Shown: positions 51,898-61,602, counted from the first letter of the stretch. The stretch: 64,000 nt of DNA from Mesorhizobium sp. AR02 (GCF_024746835.1 NZ_CP080531.1:6592001-6656000); one strand, 5' to 3'. Notes: generated by a model from the letters alone, not told the origin. A program made the numbers and translations.

Positions 51898-52581
51898 TCA
51901 GTGTCCTGCGGCGTTGATCAGCTTCTCCGCCAGTTCCACCGTCAGCGCGTCGAAATGCGAAATCACTGCCGAGGGCTCGAATTCCCGCACATGGCGGTCG
52001 GTGTAGCCGAAATCGACCGCCACCACCGGAATGCCGGCGGCCTTGGCGGTGTCGATGTCTGTCTGCGAATCACCAACCATCAGAGCGCGGTGCGGATCGC
52101 CGCCGGCCAGCTTGATGGTCTCTATCAGGTGGCGCGGATCGGGTTTGCGGAACGCGAATGTGTCCTGGCCGGCGATCGCCGCGAAATGCCTGGTCAGGCC
52201 GAGCGCATCGATCAGCGCCAGCGAGTTGGCCTCGTATTTGTTGGTGCAGATGGCGAGGAGATAGCCCGCCTTCTCGAAGCGCGCGATCGCCTCGATGACA
52301 CCGGGGTAGGGGCGGGATTTGCCGGGAATGTTGTCGGTGTAGTGATCGAGGAACAGCTTTAGCAGCCGGTCGTGCTCGGCGACGTCGAGCGAGCGCTGCT
52401 GGGCGGCGTGCGCCCGCTCTATCATCACGCGGCCGCCATGGCCGACGAAGCGCCTGAAGCCGGCCTCGTCGACGGCAGTGAGTTCGCTGGCGGCCAGACT
52501 GTGATTGAGGCTGTCGAGCAAGTCCGGCGCCGTGTCAATCAGCGTTCCGTCGAGGTCGAACACGATGATCGGGCGACTCAT
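51898..52581 (-). CDS. gph: Phosphoglycolate phosphatase
   Basis: A 227-residue HAD hydrolase that dephosphorylates 2-phosphoglycolate. Motif I FDLDGTLIDTAPDLL starts the protein, motif II is ICTNKYEANSLA, motif III/IV are RKPDPRHLIETI and VGDSQTDIDTAKAAGI. The start at ATG 52579-52581 was chosen over a longer frame. Its GGY-like cap motif VGHGGRVMIERAHA fits the Gph type. It lies divergent from the rpiA gene, with a palindromic repeat between. Confidence 0.92.
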   Translation of the reverse strand: MSRPIIVFDLDGTLIDTAPDLLDSLNHSLAASELTAVDEAGFRRFVGHGGRVMIERAHAAQQRSLDVAEHDRLLKLFLDHYTDNIPGKSRPYPGVIEAIARFEKAGYLLAICTNKYEANSLALIDALGLTRHFAAIAGQDTFAFRKPDPRHLIETIKLAGGDPHRALMVGDSQTDIDTAKAAGIPVVAVDFGYTDRHVREFEPSAVISHFDALTVELAEKLINAAGH

Positions 52582-52734
52582 GATCCATCCTGCGCAATTT
52601 TGTGCATAGGCAGGCGATAGCGGCTGCGGCGCGTCAAGGCAAGCAGAGCGGTGGACCATGTGCCCAAAGGCTTTGACCACGGTCAAAAGCTTTGACCCGG
52701 CCGGCAAAAATGCTAGGAGCCCGCAACACTCAGT

Positions 52735-52787
52735 TTCATGCATGTCGTTTCCCCAAAGCCGAGGTCACTTTTGGGCGACATGTATCA
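52735..52787. repeat. Interspersed palindromic repeat, copy 2
   Basis: TGCATGTCG...CGACATGTA with inner CCCAAAG...CTTTTGGG matches the unit at 45803-45849 in order and spacing. It stands 20 bp before rpiA. Confidence 0.65.
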
Positions 52788-52808
52788 GGTTCCGGGGCAG
52801 CAAGCGGG

Positions 52809-53540
52809 ATGGATGCAAGACAGTTGAAAGTCGAGGCCGCGCGGGCCGCCCTTGCCCATGTCACCGACGGCATGCGGCTCGGCATCGGCACCGGCACCAC
52901 CGCGGAAGAGTTCGTGCGACTGCTCGCCGACAAGGTCGCCACCGGCATGACTGTCATCGGTGTGCCGACGTCGGAGCGCACCGCAGCACTTTGCCGCGAG
53001 CTTGGCGTGCCATTGTCGACATTGGAGCAAACGCCCGAGCTCGATCTCACCGTCGACGGCGCCGACGAGGTCGACCCGGAACTGACCCTGATCAAGGGCG
53101 GCGGCGGCGCGCTGCTGCGCGAAAAGATCGTGGCCGCGGCCTCGCAACGCATGATCGTCATTGCCGACCGGTCGAAGATGGTCGAGACGCTTGGCCGTTT
53201 TCCGCTGCCGATCGAGGTCAACCAGTTCGGCCTGCGCGCCACCGAGATCGCGGTGGCCGCAGCGGCTGCAAATCTCGGCCTTTCCGGTCCGATTACATTG
53301 AGGATGACGGGAGGCCAGGCTTTTGTTACAGACGGCGGCCATTTTATCCTCGATGCATCTTTTGGCCGCATTCCGGATACAAGAGCGCTTTCGAATGCTC
53401 TCCATGCCATTCCGGGCGTGGTCGAGCATGGTCTTTTCATCGGGCTGGCGTCAGCGGCCATCATCGCCGGCGGCGACGGTATCCAAACCGTCCATGCCGC
53501 CCGAAAACCAGGGAGTTCTACCGATCATGATGTTGCATAA
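52809..53540 (+). CDS. rpiA: Ribose-5-phosphate isomerase A
   Basis: A 243-residue isomerase of the pentose phosphate pathway. [40 protein letters not shown] and [21 protein letters not shown] with the catalytic Glu and Lys are complete. The start ATG 52809 has GGG nearby as a weak ribosome-binding site. The 3' end overlaps the start of the DUF2059 gene by 14 bp. Confidence 0.95.
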   Translation: MDARQLKVEAARAALAHVTDGMRLGIGTGTTAEEFVRLLADKVATGMTVIGVPTSERTAALCRELGVPLSTLEQTPELDLTVDGADEVDPELTLIKGGGGALLREKIVAAASQRMIVIADRSKMVETLGRFPLPIEVNQFGLRATEIAVAAAAANLGLSGPITLRMTGGQAFVTDGGHFILDASFGRIPDTRALSNALHAIPGVVEHGLFIGLASAAIIAGGDGIQTVHAARKPGSSTDHDVA

Positions 53541-54153
53541 CCGGGTTCGCGGCCTTTGCGTCGTTCTGGCGGCTTCGGCCGTTTTCGCCTTCTCGTCGCC
53601 GGCGTTTTCGCAGGACGTCACAGAATCGCACCTGAAGGCGGCCCGGGCGGCGGTCGCGGCGATCCATGCGACCGACCCGTTCGACAACATTCTGCCGCAG
53701 GCGGCGGCCGCGCTCGAATCGCAGCTCATCCAGAAGAACCCGGACATGCAGGAGCTGATCGGCAAGACGATCAACGAAAAGGCGATGGCGCTGGCCGCGC
53801 GCCGCGCCGATCTCGAGAAGGAAGCGGCCCTTGCCTATGCGAAGGTGTTTTCCGAAAAGGACCTCAACGACATCGCGGCCTTCTACAGCTCCGACGCCGG
53901 CAAGAAGCTGCTCGACAGCGGTCCGACCGTGACGCGTGATCTGGTCAAGGCAGCCGACATCTGGCAAAACGGCGTCGCCCGCGATCTCGCCCAGCAGGTC
54001 GGCGAAACGCTGGCCGCGGCTGCCAAGGCAAATGCGCCGGCTGCCCCTGTTACCGCGCCGGCGGACGGCGCTGCCCCTGCTGACGATGCGGCGCCGGCGG
54101 ATGGCGCCGCCCCCGCGGACGGTTCGGCTCCTGCCGACGGCACGCAGAACTGA
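53527..54153 (+). CDS. DUF2059 periplasmic protein
   Basis: A 208-residue protein. A signal peptide ([20 protein letters not shown]) precedes a helical DUF2059 domain with [20 protein letters not shown] and [18 protein letters not shown]. The last 40 residues are a low-complexity tail of Ala-Pro-Ala-Asp-Gly repeats. It overlaps rpiA, hence co-translated, and ends with a good terminator. Function unknown. Confidence 0.87.
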   Translation: MMLHNRVRGLCVVLAASAVFAFSSPAFSQDVTESHLKAARAAVAAIHATDPFDNILPQAAAALESQLIQKNPDMQELIGKTINEKAMALAARRADLEKEAALAYAKVFSEKDLNDIAAFYSSDAGKKLLDSGPTVTRDLVKAADIWQNGVARDLAQQVGETLAAAAKANAPAAPVTAPADGAAPADDAAPADGAAPADGSAPADGTQN

Positions 54154-54192
54154 TTTCATTTTTTCGAGGCGGCGTAGCTGCCTCTGGACCAG

Positions 54193-54222
54193 AAAGCCCG
54201 GCTTTGTCCGGGCTTTTCTTTT
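54193..54222 (+). terminator. Rho-independent terminator after DUF2059 gene
   Basis: AAAGCCCGG-CTTTGT-CCGGGCTTT followed by TCTTTT is a perfect 9-bp intrinsic terminator, separating rpiA/DUF2059 from gor. Confidence 0.88.
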
Positions 54223-54275
54223 GGCGTTTTGCATCCTACCTCTGGCTTGAACTTTCCCTCTCCAGGAGTCCCATC

Positions 54276-55664
54276 ATGGCCGGTTACGACTACGATCTTT
54301 TTGTCATCGGCGGCGGCTCGGGCGGGGTGAGGGCGGCGCGCGTTGCCGCGGCACTCGGCAAGCGCGTCGGCATCGCCGAAGAGTACCGTTTTGGCGGCAC
54401 CTGCGTCATCCGCGGCTGCGTGCCGAAGAAGCTCTATGTCTACGCCTCGCAGTTTCCGGAGCATTTCGCCGACGCGGCCGGCTATGGCTGGACGGTGCCG
54501 GAAGCAAGTTTCAACTGGCGCACACTGGTCGCCAACAAGGATCGCGAGATCAGCCGGCTGGAGGCGATCTACAAGAAGAATGTCGAGGGCGCCGGCGGCG
54601 AGACCTTCCATTCCCGGGCGATGATCGTCGATCCGCATGTGATCCATCTTCTGGGCGAGGACCGCACCGTCACCGCCGACCAGATCCTCATCGCCACCGG
54701 CGGCCGCCCGGCGGCGCACCCGGCACTGCCCGGCCACGAACACTGCATCTTCTCCAACGAGGCTTTCGACCTCAAGGAGCTGCCCAAGGCGATCATGATC
54801 GAGGGCGGCGGCTATATCGCGGTCGAGTTCGCCAACATCTTCCACGGCCTCGGCGTCGACACCACGCTGGTCTATCGCGGCAAGGAGATCCTCAGCCGAT
54901 TCGACATGGATTTGCGCCGCACGCTGCACGAGACCATGGAAAAGAAGGGGATCAAGATACTTTGCCATTCGGTGAGCGAGCGGGTGAGCAAGCGGCCGGA
55001 CGGCCGGCTCGACGCCCTTCTCACCAGCGGCCAGACGCTGACGGTGGACCAGGTCATGCTGGCCATCGGGCGCATCCCCAACACCGAGAATATGGGCCTG
55101 GAAGGCATCGGCATCAAGATGACCGCGGCCGGCGCGATCAAGGTCGACGACTATTCCCGCACCAACATCGACAATATCTGGGCGATCGGCGACGTCACCA
55201 ACCGCGTGCAGCTGACACCGGTGGCGATCCACGAAGCGATGTGCTTCGTCGAGACGGCATTCAAGGGCAACCCGACCGCGCCCGACCACGATACGATCGC
55301 GACGGCGGTCTTCTCACAACCGGAAATCGGTACGGTGGGCCTGTCGGAAGACGAAGCCGTCAAGCGCTTTTCCGATATCGAGATCTACCGCACCAGCTTC
55401 CGGCCGATGCGGCATACGCTGTCGGGTCGCGACGAGAAGATGCTGATCAAGCTGGTGGTCGATGGCGCTTCCCGCAAAGTGCTCGGCGCCCACATATTGG
55501 GGCCGGATGCCGGCGAGATGGCGCAGCTGCTCGGCATTCCGCTGAAGGCTGGCCTGACCAAGGGTGATTTCGACCGCACAATGGCCGTGCACCCGACCGC
55601 GGCGGAAGAACTCGTCACCATGTACAAGCCGACCTACCGCGTGAAGGACGGCCAGCGCATCTGA
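54276..55664 (+). CDS. gor: Glutathione-disulfide reductase
   Basis: A 462-residue FAD flavoprotein that reduces GSSG with NADPH. FAD motif DLFVIGGGSGGVRAARVAAA, redox disulfide FGGTCVIRGCVPKKLYVYAS (the CVIRGC variant), NAD(P) motif IEGGGYIAVEFANIFHGLGV and the C-terminal catalytic HPTAAEELVTM are all present. The start ATG 54276 has AGGAG in front. It was chosen against a longer open frame. Confidence 0.95.
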   Translation: MAGYDYDLFVIGGGSGGVRAARVAAALGKRVGIAEEYRFGGTCVIRGCVPKKLYVYASQFPEHFADAAGYGWTVPEASFNWRTLVANKDREISRLEAIYKKNVEGAGGETFHSRAMIVDPHVIHLLGEDRTVTADQILIATGGRPAAHPALPGHEHCIFSNEAFDLKELPKAIMIEGGGYIAVEFANIFHGLGVDTTLVYRGKEILSRFDMDLRRTLHETMEKKGIKILCHSVSERVSKRPDGRLDALLTSGQTLTVDQVMLAIGRIPNTENMGLEGIGIKMTAAGAIKVDDYSRTNIDNIWAIGDVTNRVQLTPVAIHEAMCFVETAFKGNPTAPDHDTIATAVFSQPEIGTVGLSEDEAVKRFSDIEIYRTSFRPMRHTLSGRDEKMLIKLVVDGASRKVLGAHILGPDAGEMAQLLGIPLKAGLTKGDFDRTMAVHPTAAEELVTMYKPTYRVKDGQRI

Positions 55665-55707
55665 CCTTTCCGTCTGCTGCCAGCGCCTGCCGTAGAGGGA
55701 GCATTCA

Positions 55708-56871
55708 ATGTCCGTCACCAACAACTCCGCACCGCTTGATCATGAGTTTGGCCGGCGTGTCGATCAGGTCATCGACACGGCCGTCGAGGAGGGGCGCATC
55801 GTCGGCGCCGTGATCCTTGTCGCGAAGCGCGGTGAAATCCTTTACAGTCGCGCCGCCGGCCTTGCCGACCGCGAAGCGAAGAAACCGATGACGCCGGACG
55901 CGATCTTCCGGCTTGCGTCGGTCACCAAACCGGTCGTCGCGACCGCAGCACTTGCCCTTCTCGATGCAGGCGTCATCGGCTTTGACGATGCCGTGGCGAA
56001 ATTCATCCCGGAATTCCGGCCGAAGCTTGCGGATGGCAGCGAACCCGTCATCACCATCCGACAGTTGCTGACGCACACCGCCGGCCTGAGCTACGGCTTC
56101 GGCCAGGCGGCCGACGGACCCTACATTCGCGCTGATGTCTCCGACGGTCTCGACCAGCCCGGCCTCTCGATGGCCGAGAATCTCAGCCGCATCGCTTCAG
56201 TGCCCCTGTCCTATGCGCCGGGAACGCGCTGGGGCTATTCGGTGGCGATAGATGTGCTGGGCGAGGCCATGGCGAGAGCCTCCGGCGCCTCCTTGCCGGA
56301 ACTGGTGGATCGCCTGGTCGTTCAGCCGCTCGGCATGCAAGACGCGGCCTTTGCCGTGCGCGATCGATCCCGGCTGGTGACGCCCTACGCCGATGGGCCT
56401 GGCAAAGCTGTGGTGATGGGAGAACATCACCGCGTGCCCTTCGGCGACGGTTTCATCTCATACTCGCCCGGCCGTGTCTTCGACCCTGCTTCCTTCGCCT
56501 CGGGCGGTACCGGCATGAACGGCACGGCCGGTGATGTCCTCAAGCTGCTCGAGGCGCTGCGTTCGGGCGGCGGGCCAGTCATCCGCCCCGAAACGGCCGC
56601 GGCGATGACCACGGACGCGATACCGGGCCTGGAAACCGGCATGCCTGGTTGGAGTTGGGGTCTCGGTTTCAGCATCCTGCGCGACCCACTCGCCGCATCG
56701 ACGCCGCAGACGGCCGGCGCCTGGCGCTGGGGCGGCGTCTACGGCCATTCCTGGTTCGTCGATCCGGCGTTGGGCCTGACGGTGGTGGCGCTGACGAATA
56801 CCGCCATCGCCGGCATGACCGGCGCCTTCCCCGAAGCGCTCTGCGACGCCATCTATGGCAGGCAAGCCTAA
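55708..56871 (+). CDS. Serine hydrolase of the beta-lactamase (class C) family
   Basis: A 387-residue beta-lactamase-like hydrolase without signal peptide, thus likely cytoplasmic. The SxxK motif is ASVTKPVVATAALALL (Ser near 72), the Tyr motif is GTRWGYSVAIDVLG and a C-terminal WRWGGVYGHSWFVDPALG carries the HSG/KTG-like part. Such proteins are mostly esterases or peptidases of unknown substrate rather than antibiotic resistance enzymes. Confidence 0.87.
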   Translation: MSVTNNSAPLDHEFGRRVDQVIDTAVEEGRIVGAVILVAKRGEILYSRAAGLADREAKKPMTPDAIFRLASVTKPVVATAALALLDAGVIGFDDAVAKFIPEFRPKLADGSEPVITIRQLLTHTAGLSYGFGQAADGPYIRADVSDGLDQPGLSMAENLSRIASVPLSYAPGTRWGYSVAIDVLGEAMARASGASLPELVDRLVVQPLGMQDAAFAVRDRSRLVTPYADGPGKAVVMGEHHRVPFGDGFISYSPGRVFDPASFASGGTGMNGTAGDVLKLLEALRSGGGPVIRPETAAAMTTDAIPGLETGMPGWSWGLGFSILRDPLAASTPQTAGAWRWGGVYGHSWFVDPALGLTVVALTNTAIAGMTGAFPEALCDAIYGRQA

Positions 56872-56911
56872 GCAGGGTAGATCGCCGCCGGCCACAGCCG
56901 GCGACGCTGCT

Positions 56912-57012
56912 GGATCGGTTCTTCGTTTCACGGAAACGACGAACCGATCTATCTTTTGTTGACGCAATTCCGGACGGAAAACCGTTTCACACTTTTCCTG
57001 GAATTGCTTAAA
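56912..57012. repeat. Rhizobial intergenic repeat, copy 2
   Basis: In reverse complement this reads AGCAATTCCAGGAAA, then GTCCGGAATTGCGT, then CCGTTTCCGTGAAACG-like palindromic part, as in 23556-23660. It lies between convergent genes (serine hydrolase and mgtE) and overlaps the mgtE end by a few bases. Confidence 0.65.
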
Positions 57013-58372
57013 GCAGCGTGCCGCGCAAAATGACCAGCGCCACCGAGAAATAGATCACCAGCCCCGTGACATCGACCAGCGTGGCGACGAACGGCGCCGA
57101 TGCGCTGGCGGGATCGAAACCGATCCGCTTCAAGGCAAACGGCAACATCGAGCCCGACAAAGAGCCGAAGGTGACGATGCCGACCAGTGCGGCGCCCACC
57201 GTCGTGGCGATCAGCGGCCAATGCGGCCCATAGTTGTAAAAACCCATATATTGCCAGAGCGCGATGCGGCAGATACCGACCACGCCGAGCATGGCGCCCA
57301 GCACGAGACCGGTGGGCAGTTCGCGCAACGCCACCCGCCACCAGTCGCGCAGGCCGATCTCGCGCAGCGCCAGCGCCCGGATGACAAGCGAGGTCGCCTG
57401 CGAGCCGGAATTGCCACCGGAGCTCATGATCAACGGGATGAACAGCGTCAGCACGATCGCCTTCTCCAGCTCACCCTCGTAGCTCTGCATGGCGTTGGCG
57501 GTCAGCATTTCGCTGATGAACAGCGCGCACAGCCAGCCGCCACGTTTCTTGATCATGGAGAGGAAGCTTATCTTCATGTAAGGCTCGTCGAGCGCCTCCA
57601 TGCCGCCGAAGCGGTGCACATCCTCCGTCGTCTCCTCGATCATCGTATCGATGATGTCGTCGATGGTGACGATGCCGAGGATCTTGCCGTGGTCGACGAC
57701 GGGGACGGCGAGCAGGTCGTATTTGGAGATCGTCTGCGCCAGGGTTTCACGATCGGTCAGCGGCGTGACCGTGACCGGCACGCGGTCCGGCGCTACTGAC
57801 AGGATCGGATCGCCCGGTTCACCGGTGATGAGCCGACGCAGGCCGGTCGAGCGCACCAGCAGGTGCGTTTCGGGATCGACGATGTAGATCGCGTAGACGG
57901 TTTCGCGCGTCCGCTCGACCTTGCGGATGTAGTCGAGCGTGCGCCCGACGGTCCAGTCCGAGGGAACGCTGACGAACTCGGTCGTCATGATCGATGCGGC
58001 GCTGCCCTCGGGATAGCCCAGGATGGAAAGCAAGGTCGCGCGTAACGGCGGCGCCAGTGCACCGAGCAGTTCGGAACGTGCCGGCTCATCGAGTTCGCGC
58101 AGGATGTCGGCCGCACGGTCGACCGACATGGCGGTGAGCAGCTTGCTTGCCTTGGGGCGGGGCAGGGCCTCCACGAGTTCGGGTGCCCCTTCGAGTTCAG
58201 GCTGATCGAAAATCTCGACCAGCCGCTCGAAGGGAACGGCGCAAAGCAGATCCGTCGCGGTTTCGCGCGATTCATGATTGAGCGCCTCGACCACGTCGGC
58301 AACGTGGTCGTTTGCAAGGATGCGGGCGATGGCGACCGCCTCGTCGTCCGCTACAGGGGAAAAATCGTTCAT
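57008..58372 (-). CDS. mgtE: Magnesium transporter MgtE
   Basis: A 454-residue Mg2+ channel. It has the N-terminal superhelical domain (residues 1-130), two CBS domains (about 135-255, with SVPSDWTVGRTLDYI and VVDHGKILGIVTIDD), the plug helix and five membrane helices (from about 285) with GGNSGSQATSLVIRALA, the pore signature of MgtE. Strong AAGGAG precedes the ATG by 6 bp. A structured leader lies upstream. Mg2+ level is thus probably sensed both in the protein and in the message. Confidence 0.94.
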   Translation of the reverse strand: MNDFSPVADDEAVAIARILANDHVADVVEALNHESRETATDLLCAVPFERLVEIFDQPELEGAPELVEALPRPKASKLLTAMSVDRAADILRELDEPARSELLGALAPPLRATLLSILGYPEGSAASIMTTEFVSVPSDWTVGRTLDYIRKVERTRETVYAIYIVDPETHLLVRSTGLRRLITGEPGDPILSVAPDRVPVTVTPLTDRETLAQTISKYDLLAVPVVDHGKILGIVTIDDIIDTMIEETTEDVHRFGGMEALDEPYMKISFLSMIKKRGGWLCALFISEMLTANAMQSYEGELEKAIVLTLFIPLIMSSGGNSGSQATSLVIRALALREIGLRDWWRVALRELPTGLVLGAMLGVVGICRIALWQYMGFYNYGPHWPLIATTVGAALVGIVTFGSLSGSMLPFALKRIGFDPASASAPFVATLVDVTGLVIYFSVALVILRGTLL

Positions 58373-58378
58373 GGTTCA

Positions 58379-58545
58379 CTCCTTGCCGTCCGGCAGGACA
58401 TGAACCATTCAGGTCACGTCTAGGCGGACGGCGGTTGCGTTCGACTAATACTGTCGCCAGGCATGGCGCGGTGACCTTTCCGCTTGCGGGTTCGCGTTGG
58501 ACTATCAGCAAGCCGGCGCAACATAGGAGCGCGCCTTGCCGAGTC
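58379..58545 (-). promoter_or_regulatory. Structured 5' leader of mgtE (possible Mg2+ riboswitch)
   Basis: On the minus strand GCCGTCCG (58432-58425) can pair with CGGACGGC (58392-58385), an 8-bp stem that ends at the AAGGAG ribosome-binding site (58384-58379). Further upstream lie GCTCCTATG (58530-58522) and ACAGTATTAG (58454-58445), which recall the GGCTCCTAT and ACAGTGCTAAAG elements of the M-box, with two small hairpins between. Assignment to the M-box is from memory of its consensus and remains tentative. Confidence 0.4.
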
Positions 58546-58643
58546 AATCGTTGTGAGGTAGGAAATCGGCGCCTGATCGCTCCGATCGCGAGACTGTGAT
58601 CGCCGGCTGCCGCGCTGCCCGGCAAGTCGCGGTGAAATCACCG

Positions 58644-60641
58644 TTATTTCTGCTTCAGCCGACGCGAGAAACGCAGCCATTTGTCCTCGACCGGCCGTGG
58701 CTGCGCCAGGATCGTGGTGAGTTCGACAGGCAGGGTCGGAGCCAGCGGCTTCTTGGTGGCGACACCGTCGGCGATCAGGACGATCGAGTGGTAGAACTCG
58801 GTGCCGGCAGCCGATCTCGGCGCCACCGCTTCATGCATGACGCTGATCACCGTGACATCGGGGCAGTTGTCCTTGATCGCCTGATGGAAGGCAATCTTGC
58901 CCTCCGGGTCGAGCGCACCGGTCGCCTCGTCGAGGAACAGCAGTCCCGGCTGCTGCAGGATGATGCGGGCCACCACCAGCTTCTGCTTCTGGCCACCCGA
59001 CAGGACCTGATCCCAGCTTTTGCCCTCGCGGCTTTCATTGGCCATTTGTTCGATGAAGTCGCCGAGGCCGGCCTTGTGCAGCGCGGACGCAACCTGGGCA
59101 TCGCCATGGTCGAGTTCGGAGCCCGGCAGGCAGACCAGCTGTTTCAGCGACACCTGCGGGAGCTTGACCTCCTGGGCGGCATAAAAACTCTTCACCCCGT
59201 CAGGGAAGACGATGGTGCCGTGGCCGTACGGCCACAAGCCGTTGATCGCCTTGATCAGCGAAGTTTTACCGCAACCGGATTCGCCCTTCAGGAAGGTCCA
59301 CTCGCCGCGCCGGAAGCGCAGGTTGGCGGCACTGAGGAAGGGCGTCGCATCCTCGCCCTGATGCGCCAGTTCGAGCTTCTGGATGGTCAGGCCGAAGACC
59401 GGGTTCTGGCTGGCATAGTGGAAGTCGGAACGGCCGGTCTTGCTGTAGAACGCCTGCGGATGCTGAACATCCTCGATCGCATTCGCCAGTTCGGTGACAC
59501 GCTGGCTGTTGGCGCGCAGCGTCGCGATGGCCGGCATGACATGGATGAACCACGAACACTGGCTGATCAGCTGGGCGACCATTTCAGAGCCGGTTATATA
59601 GCCTTTGTAGTCCAGGCGATTGTGGATGAACGACACGAGACCGGGACCATAAGCGACGATCCGGGCGCCGATGAAGTTGTAGATCAGCTCGAACGACGTG
59701 TAGCTGTTGTTGACGACATTGAGCCTGCCCCACGTGCGATCTATGTCGACATAGAGCCGGTCGTGCATCATTTTCTGCACGTCTTCACCATGTGAGGCGG
59801 CGACATGGAAGCTGCGGCGCAGGAATGTCGTCAGTTCACTGCGGTAGCTGCCCTCGGCCTGCTGCATGCGGATATTGAGCCGCTCGAGCAGGCGCCCAAG
59901 CTTGACCGCGATCCAGGTGTTCAGCGGCACGTAAATGGCGACGGCGAGGAAGGCCAGCACTGCGCTGCCGTAACTGCCGAGGAACTCCAGCCCTTTAACC
60001 TCGACCGAGGATCCGATCAGATTTTCGCCGATAAAATAGAGCGAGGTCGCGACACCCAGAACGCCCATGGCGAGACCGATCGCGCCGCCGGTCATGTCCT
60101 TGATCGATTCCTGGATGCGCTGGTCGATGTTGTCGGGCGCCACGACACCGCCGGCCGCCGAACCATGCTGGGCATGGAAATGGGTATGATTGCCGTCGAG
60201 CAGAGCCTGGTTGAACTGGCTGTTCAGCCAGCCACGCCATTTTCGGTGCAAGGTTGCAGAGACAAGACCGCGCACGCCGGTGAAGCCGGCATCCTTGAGC
60301 ACGACCAGCACCACCAATATGCCGGCATTGGTCAGAATTGCCCGTAGCGGGCTGGTGTTGGCGGCATCGTGGAAGAAGGCGATCGAATTGCCCAACTCGC
60401 CCAATGCCAAGGCGAACCAGACGCCGGCCTTGCTGGAAAGCGCCGTCAGCAGCGCGATGACGAGGGTGAGCGTCCAGGCTTCCTTCCAACGGTCGGAGAA
60501 CCAGTAGGCCCGCATCAGGCCCCAGAAACTGCGCATCGAGGATACCGGCGTCAAATGCGACGGCCCTGCGGCGCCGCCGTGTAGTTTATCCGGTACTGAC
60601 TCCTGCGATCGCTTGCCGATCCGAATCACGATCCCGCCCAA
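58644..60641 (-). CDS. ABC transporter fusing permease and ATPase (SbmA/YddA-like, ABC_membrane_2 family)
   Basis: A 665-residue half-transporter with a membrane domain (residues about 38-380, several helices and the SbmA/BacA-type topology) and an ATP-binding domain. Walker A is LKGESGCGKTSLIKAI, signature is VLSGGQKQKLVVARI, Walker B is GLLFLDEATGALD and the H-loop follows in VISVMHEAVA. Relatives include the peroxisomal ABCD transporters and E. coli YddA. The substrate is unknown. A short polar N-terminal tail precedes the membrane part. Confidence 0.9.
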   Translation of the reverse strand: MGGIVIRIGKRSQESVPDKLHGGAAGPSHLTPVSSMRSFWGLMRAYWFSDRWKEAWTLTLVIALLTALSSKAGVWFALALGELGNSIAFFHDAANTSPLRAILTNAGILVVLVVLKDAGFTGVRGLVSATLHRKWRGWLNSQFNQALLDGNHTHFHAQHGSAAGGVVAPDNIDQRIQESIKDMTGGAIGLAMGVLGVATSLYFIGENLIGSSVEVKGLEFLGSYGSAVLAFLAVAIYVPLNTWIAVKLGRLLERLNIRMQQAEGSYRSELTTFLRRSFHVAASHGEDVQKMMHDRLYVDIDRTWGRLNVVNNSYTSFELIYNFIGARIVAYGPGLVSFIHNRLDYKGYITGSEMVAQLISQCSWFIHVMPAIATLRANSQRVTELANAIEDVQHPQAFYSKTGRSDFHYASQNPVFGLTIQKLELAHQGEDATPFLSAANLRFRRGEWTFLKGESGCGKTSLIKAINGLWPYGHGTIVFPDGVKSFYAAQEVKLPQVSLKQLVCLPGSELDHGDAQVASALHKAGLGDFIEQMANESREGKSWDQVLSGGQKQKLVVARIILQQPGLLFLDEATGALDPEGKIAFHQAIKDNCPDVTVISVMHEAVAPRSAAGTEFYHSIVLIADGVATKKPLAPTLPVELTTILAQPRPVEDKWLRFSRRLKQK

Positions 60642-60843
60642 ACCTTTTTTGTTTTGTTACGGATAGTAACACCAATTGATCATTTTCCATTAATTTTTGT
60701 AGGGGCTCAGGAGGATTGAAGTTTCTGGCCGTGGCCGCAAGGCAACAGCACCGCGTTTCCAAGCGTCGCGCGGAAGTCGGCGAAACAGCGATTTAACGCA
60801 ACGATGTCAGATGGTTATCGCTCAGCGCGTAGAGCTTCATATA

Positions 60844-60860
60844 CCTTCCCTTAGGGAAGG
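60844..60860. other. Hairpin in intergenic region 60642-60910
   Basis: CCTTCCC-TTA-GGGAAGG is a perfect 7-bp hairpin, in a 270-bp gap between the ABC exporter and the small secreted protein. The gap otherwise shows an AT-rich stretch near 60660-60700, likely the exporter promoter. No RNA gene was recognised. Confidence 0.35.
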
Positions 60861-60910
60861 CGTTCACACGATTTTGTGACTCGTTTTGGCTTGTCGGGTC
60901 GGCCGACTTT

Positions 60911-61405
60911 TCATTGCGGGCTAACTAAAATTCTCGAAAACGTGCCGTCCTTGATGTCCGTTTCCTTACCGTCATCGTCCTTGCCGGAGGCCGAGAAATG
61001 ACCTGAAACGGCCTTTGCTGCAGGGTCGTACCTGTTGATCACCACTTCACCGCTCTTGAACCTGACATTGCTGACCATGGCGCCGGACTCGAGGATGTTG
61101 AAGTTGCCGCCATTGGCCGGAAAGCCGCCGCCGAACTTGTAGGTGCCGACGTAGTCGCCTGATGTTTTCAGCACCAGCATCGAGTTGAATGTCATGGTCG
61201 GCGACCCCTGTTGGGTTCCCGACAGGTTCAGTACCGGTTTGCCCGCCATTTCCAGCGTCGTGCCCTGGGCGAAGGATGCCGTCCACGGCTTGCTGTCGAA
61301 ACTGGCGGTCATGACCGCGTCCTCGGCCTTTGCGGCCAGCTGCGGGCTTGCCAATGCCGTGAGGCAAAGCAGCAGGCATGAAGCACTACGAAGTCCTGTG
61401 AGCAT
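60911..61405 (-). CDS. Secreted protein of unknown function
   Basis: A 164-residue protein with a signal peptide (SASCLLLCLTALASPQLAAK). The mature part contains FDSKPWTASFAQGTTLEMAG and VVINRYDPAAKAVSGHFSAS ending near FSRILVSPQ, a beta-rich fold. No family was recognised. Only hypothetical neighbours surround it. Confidence 0.72.
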   Translation of the reverse strand: MLTGLRSASCLLLCLTALASPQLAAKAEDAVMTASFDSKPWTASFAQGTTLEMAGKPVLNLSGTQQGSPTMTFNSMLVLKTSGDYVGTYKFGGGFPANGGNFNILESGAMVSNVRFKSGEVVINRYDPAAKAVSGHFSASGKDDDGKETDIKDGTFSRILVSPQ

Positions 61406-61602
61406 GAACGTCCCCCATCGACCACCATGCCGAGGACACTAGCGCAGACCTTGTCTGCCGGCGATTCACCAGATCGTCTGCACCGGGCTGACTTCTTGCT
61501 CCTTTTTCGGTCGACTGGAGCGACGTTGACAATTCCTGCGTTCGGGATTGAACCTTCCGGGGCGTCGTCGACACCCATGGTTGTCCAACAGGGAAGCTCC
61601 TC

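Noticed and set aside
55708..56871. Class C beta-lactamase as a resistance gene
   Set aside because: There is no signal peptide or YxN triad of AmpC; the family is dominated by esterase- and peptidase-like enzymes.
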